A stretch of DNA of 64,000 bases from Fodinibacter sp963730365 (GTDB lineage: Bacteria > Actinomycetota > Actinomycetes > Actinomycetales > Dermatophilaceae), in the NCBI GenBank assembly GCA_963730365.1, contig CAVSRM010000005.1:558001-622000 (forward strand), in the 5' to 3' direction. A program made the position numbers and the translations under genes. Under the pieces are notes generated by a model, which was not told the DNA's origin, searched no databases, and saw only the letters and a program-made list of their open reading frames with translations. Of the stretch, positions 62,627-64,000 are shown piece after piece. The stretch's first letter is position 1. Each line of letters starts with the position of its first letter.

Positions 62627-63672
62627 TGGACCGGATTCCCGAGACCGAGGACCTGCTGCGCGCGGCACTGCGCGAGCGTGCCGACGTCCTCGACCCCGCC
62701 GACCGCCTCGAGGACGTCCTCGCGGCGGCCGGCGCCCCCAGCGGGCGGCGGTGGTGGCTGTCGACGGGTGCCGCGGTCGCCGCGGTCGCCGCGGTCGCCG
62801 CGGTGGTGGCCGGGGCGTGGCTGGTCCGGGGCCCGCTCGAGGACCCCGCCCCCACCGTCCCCGCCGTGACCGCCACGACCGCCCCCACCCCCGTCCCGAG
62901 CCCCACCGGCAGCCCTACCGGCCCCGAGCCGTCGCCGTCCCCGAGCGCCACCGCACCCGCGACCGAGTCGGTCCTGCCCGTCTACGTCGTCGTCCCCGAG
63001 GTGCCCGGCGACCCGGGCAGTGGCTACGGCCTGGCCCGGCGCTGGGTCACCCTCGCCGCGCCCGACGAGGACGCCACCCGGATCCGGGCCGCCGTCGACG
63101 CCTCGCTCGGCGCCCCGGTCGAGGGGGTGGACCCGTCCGCGTGGGCGGGGGTCGACGTCGTCGCGGTGACCGTGACCACCGACGGCGTGAGCGTCGAGGT
63201 CAGCGCCGCACCACGCCGGACCGGTACCGCGGCGGACGACCTCGCGCTCGCCCAGGTCGGGTGGACGGCCCAGGCCGTCCTCGGGCGGGGGAACGTGCCG
63301 GTGACGGTCACGACCGGCGGGAGCCCGCTCGGCGTCGTCAGCCGCCCGGCCACCGACCAGTGGTACACGGTGCTCACGAACGTGTGGGTCACCGCCCCCA
63401 CACCCGGGGAGCGCCTCCCCGCCGGCTCCCCGGTGACCGTCCGCGGCCAGGCCTCGGTCTTCGAGGCGGCGCTCACCTGGCAGCTCGAGCGGGACGGCAC
63501 CGTGGTCGACAGCGGCTATGTCACCGCATCCGCCGGGGCACCCGCCCGGGGCGACTACACGATCGACCTCGGCACCCTGCCCAGCGGCGGGTACACCGTC
63601 CGGGTGCGTTCGCTCAGCCCCCGCGACGGGGCGGTCGACGCCGAGGACGTGGCGTCGTTCACCGTCCGCTGA
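62626..63672 (+). CDS. Membrane protein with GerMN and Gmad2 domains, sigma partner
   Basis: A 348-residue protein. A short cytoplasmic N terminus (about 40 residues, rich in acidic and Arg residues) is followed by one helix near residues 45-68 (AAVAAVAAVAAVVAGAWLV), a Thr/Pro/Ser-rich linker to about 120, a GerMN-like domain (about 125-235) and a Gmad2 immunoglobulin-like domain (about 262-345, with WVTAPTPGERLPAGSPVTVR). Coupling to the sigma gene suggests it controls the sigma factor. No zinc-anti-sigma motif is visible. GerMN/Gmad2 were named from spore germination proteins but occur in non-sporulators. Confidence 0.8.
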   Translation: MDRIPETEDLLRAALRERADVLDPADRLEDVLAAAGAPSGRRWWLSTGAAVAAVAAVAAVVAGAWLVRGPLEDPAPTVPAVTATTAPTPVPSPTGSPTGPEPSPSPSATAPATESVLPVYVVVPEVPGDPGSGYGLARRWVTLAAPDEDATRIRAAVDASLGAPVEGVDPSAWAGVDVVAVTVTTDGVSVEVSAAPRRTGTAADDLALAQVGWTAQAVLGRGNVPVTVTTGGSPLGVVSRPATDQWYTVLTNVWVTAPTPGERLPAGSPVTVRGQASVFEAALTWQLERDGTVVDSGYVTASAGAPARGDYTIDLGTLPSGGYTVRVRSLSPRDGAVDAEDVASFTVR

Positions 63673-63696
63673 CGTCGGGCGTCCTCAGCGCCAGCG

Positions 63697-63895
63697 CTAT
63701 GCGGCGTTGAGGAACGCCAACGCCGCCGGCAGGCGCTCCAGGCGCGCAACACGGTGGGACCCGCCGGACCGTCCGGGCACCCGCGGCCTCGAGGGCGACG
63801 ACCCCCTCCGGGGTGGTCCCGCCCCTCGGGGCCGAGGACGAGCACGACGTCGCCGTGGTCAGGGAGCGTGACCGCGGCGAGCCGCTCAAGCCGCA
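63697..63895 (-). pseudogene. rsmE (16S rRNA m3U1498 methyltransferase) shards
   Basis: On the minus strand three frames in turn give LERLAAVTLPDHGDVVLVLGPEG, then TTPEGVVALEAAGARTVR, then GPTVLRA and finally PAALAFLNAA with a stop near 63697. In order, these are the C-terminal SAM-binding knot of RsmE (GPEG and LGPTVLR motifs). At least three frame changes are needed and the N-terminal part is absent, so it is a dead remnant. The last 100 bases of the window show nothing further. Confidence 0.6.
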
Positions 63896-64000
63896 CCCCG
63901 GCCCGGCGGCGCGGGCGGCTCGGGGCTCTGGCACGCGTACAGCCTCGGTCACGACGTGCAGCAAGCGGCGCAAAGACGGGCGCCGACCGTGGTGTTGAGT

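Noticed and set aside
62755..62820. Repeated GCGGTCGCC units in the sigma-partner gene
   Set aside because: They encode the Ala/Val transmembrane helix; simple repeat from composition, not an element.

Overview
The window is high-GC DNA (around 70% G+C by eye) with densely packed genes. Codon use, GTG starts, -10-only leaderless promoters and gene content (ligA-gatCAB, RskA-type anti-sigma factor, MMPL exporter, indirect Gln-tRNA charging, FAH hydrolase beside gltX) point to a free-living actinobacterium. Micrococcales, perhaps Intrasporangiaceae, is my best guess and is inference only.

Layout. 0-7.7 kb: ligA, a GNAT acetyltransferase, a TRIC-type channel, gatCAB and a SixA-like phosphatase. 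7.7-13 kb: an SDR/MarR pair divergent from an MMPL exporter, then an ECF sigma/anti-sigma pair. 13-23 kb: ilvD, a frame-broken ABC ATPase, phzF-like, a PadR/HAAS pair, short accessory genes and pseudogenes, then a small acidic repeat peptide coupled to a JmjC-type oxygenase. 23.5-32.6 kb: ilvB-ilvN-ilvC, a DedA-like protein, serA, leuB and ilvE. 32.7-38 kb: HAD hydrolase, then glutamine synthetase-like, aldehyde dehydrogenase, SDR and gamma-glutamyl hydrolase, which resemble a gamma-glutamylated amine pathway. 38-46.8 kb: MBL hydrolase, cimA behind a Thr/Ile leader peptide, envelope proteins and two SGNH hydrolases. 46.8-53 kb: an alpha-glucoside uptake and hydrolysis cluster with its ROK regulator, sitting between the FAH gene and gltX. 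53-55 kb: gltX, tRNA-Gln and tRNA-Glu. 55-64 kb: an accessory stretch with an integrase remnant at tRNA-Glu, an EamA pseudogene, a two-component system, a YefM/YoeB toxin-antitoxin pair, an IS21 remnant, an ECF sigma operon with a GerMN/Gmad2 protein, and shards of rsmE.

How it works together. Most of branched-chain amino acid synthesis is here (cimA, ilvBN, ilvC, ilvD, leuB, ilvE). Its control is visible as short leader peptides whose codons match the pathway products: Val/Leu before ilvB, Thr/Ile before cimA, and a Leu/Val/Ile-rich one before leuB. Two of these are followed by terminator hairpins. Gln-tRNA supply is also represented as a set: gltX, gatCAB and the Gln and Glu tRNAs.

The best candidate for an undescribed system is at 20.7-22.1 kb. 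A 61-residue acidic peptide made almost wholly of two near-identical 25-residue repeats lies 3 bp upstream of a JmjC/ROX-type oxygenase. This looks like a substrate peptide with its modifying enzyme.
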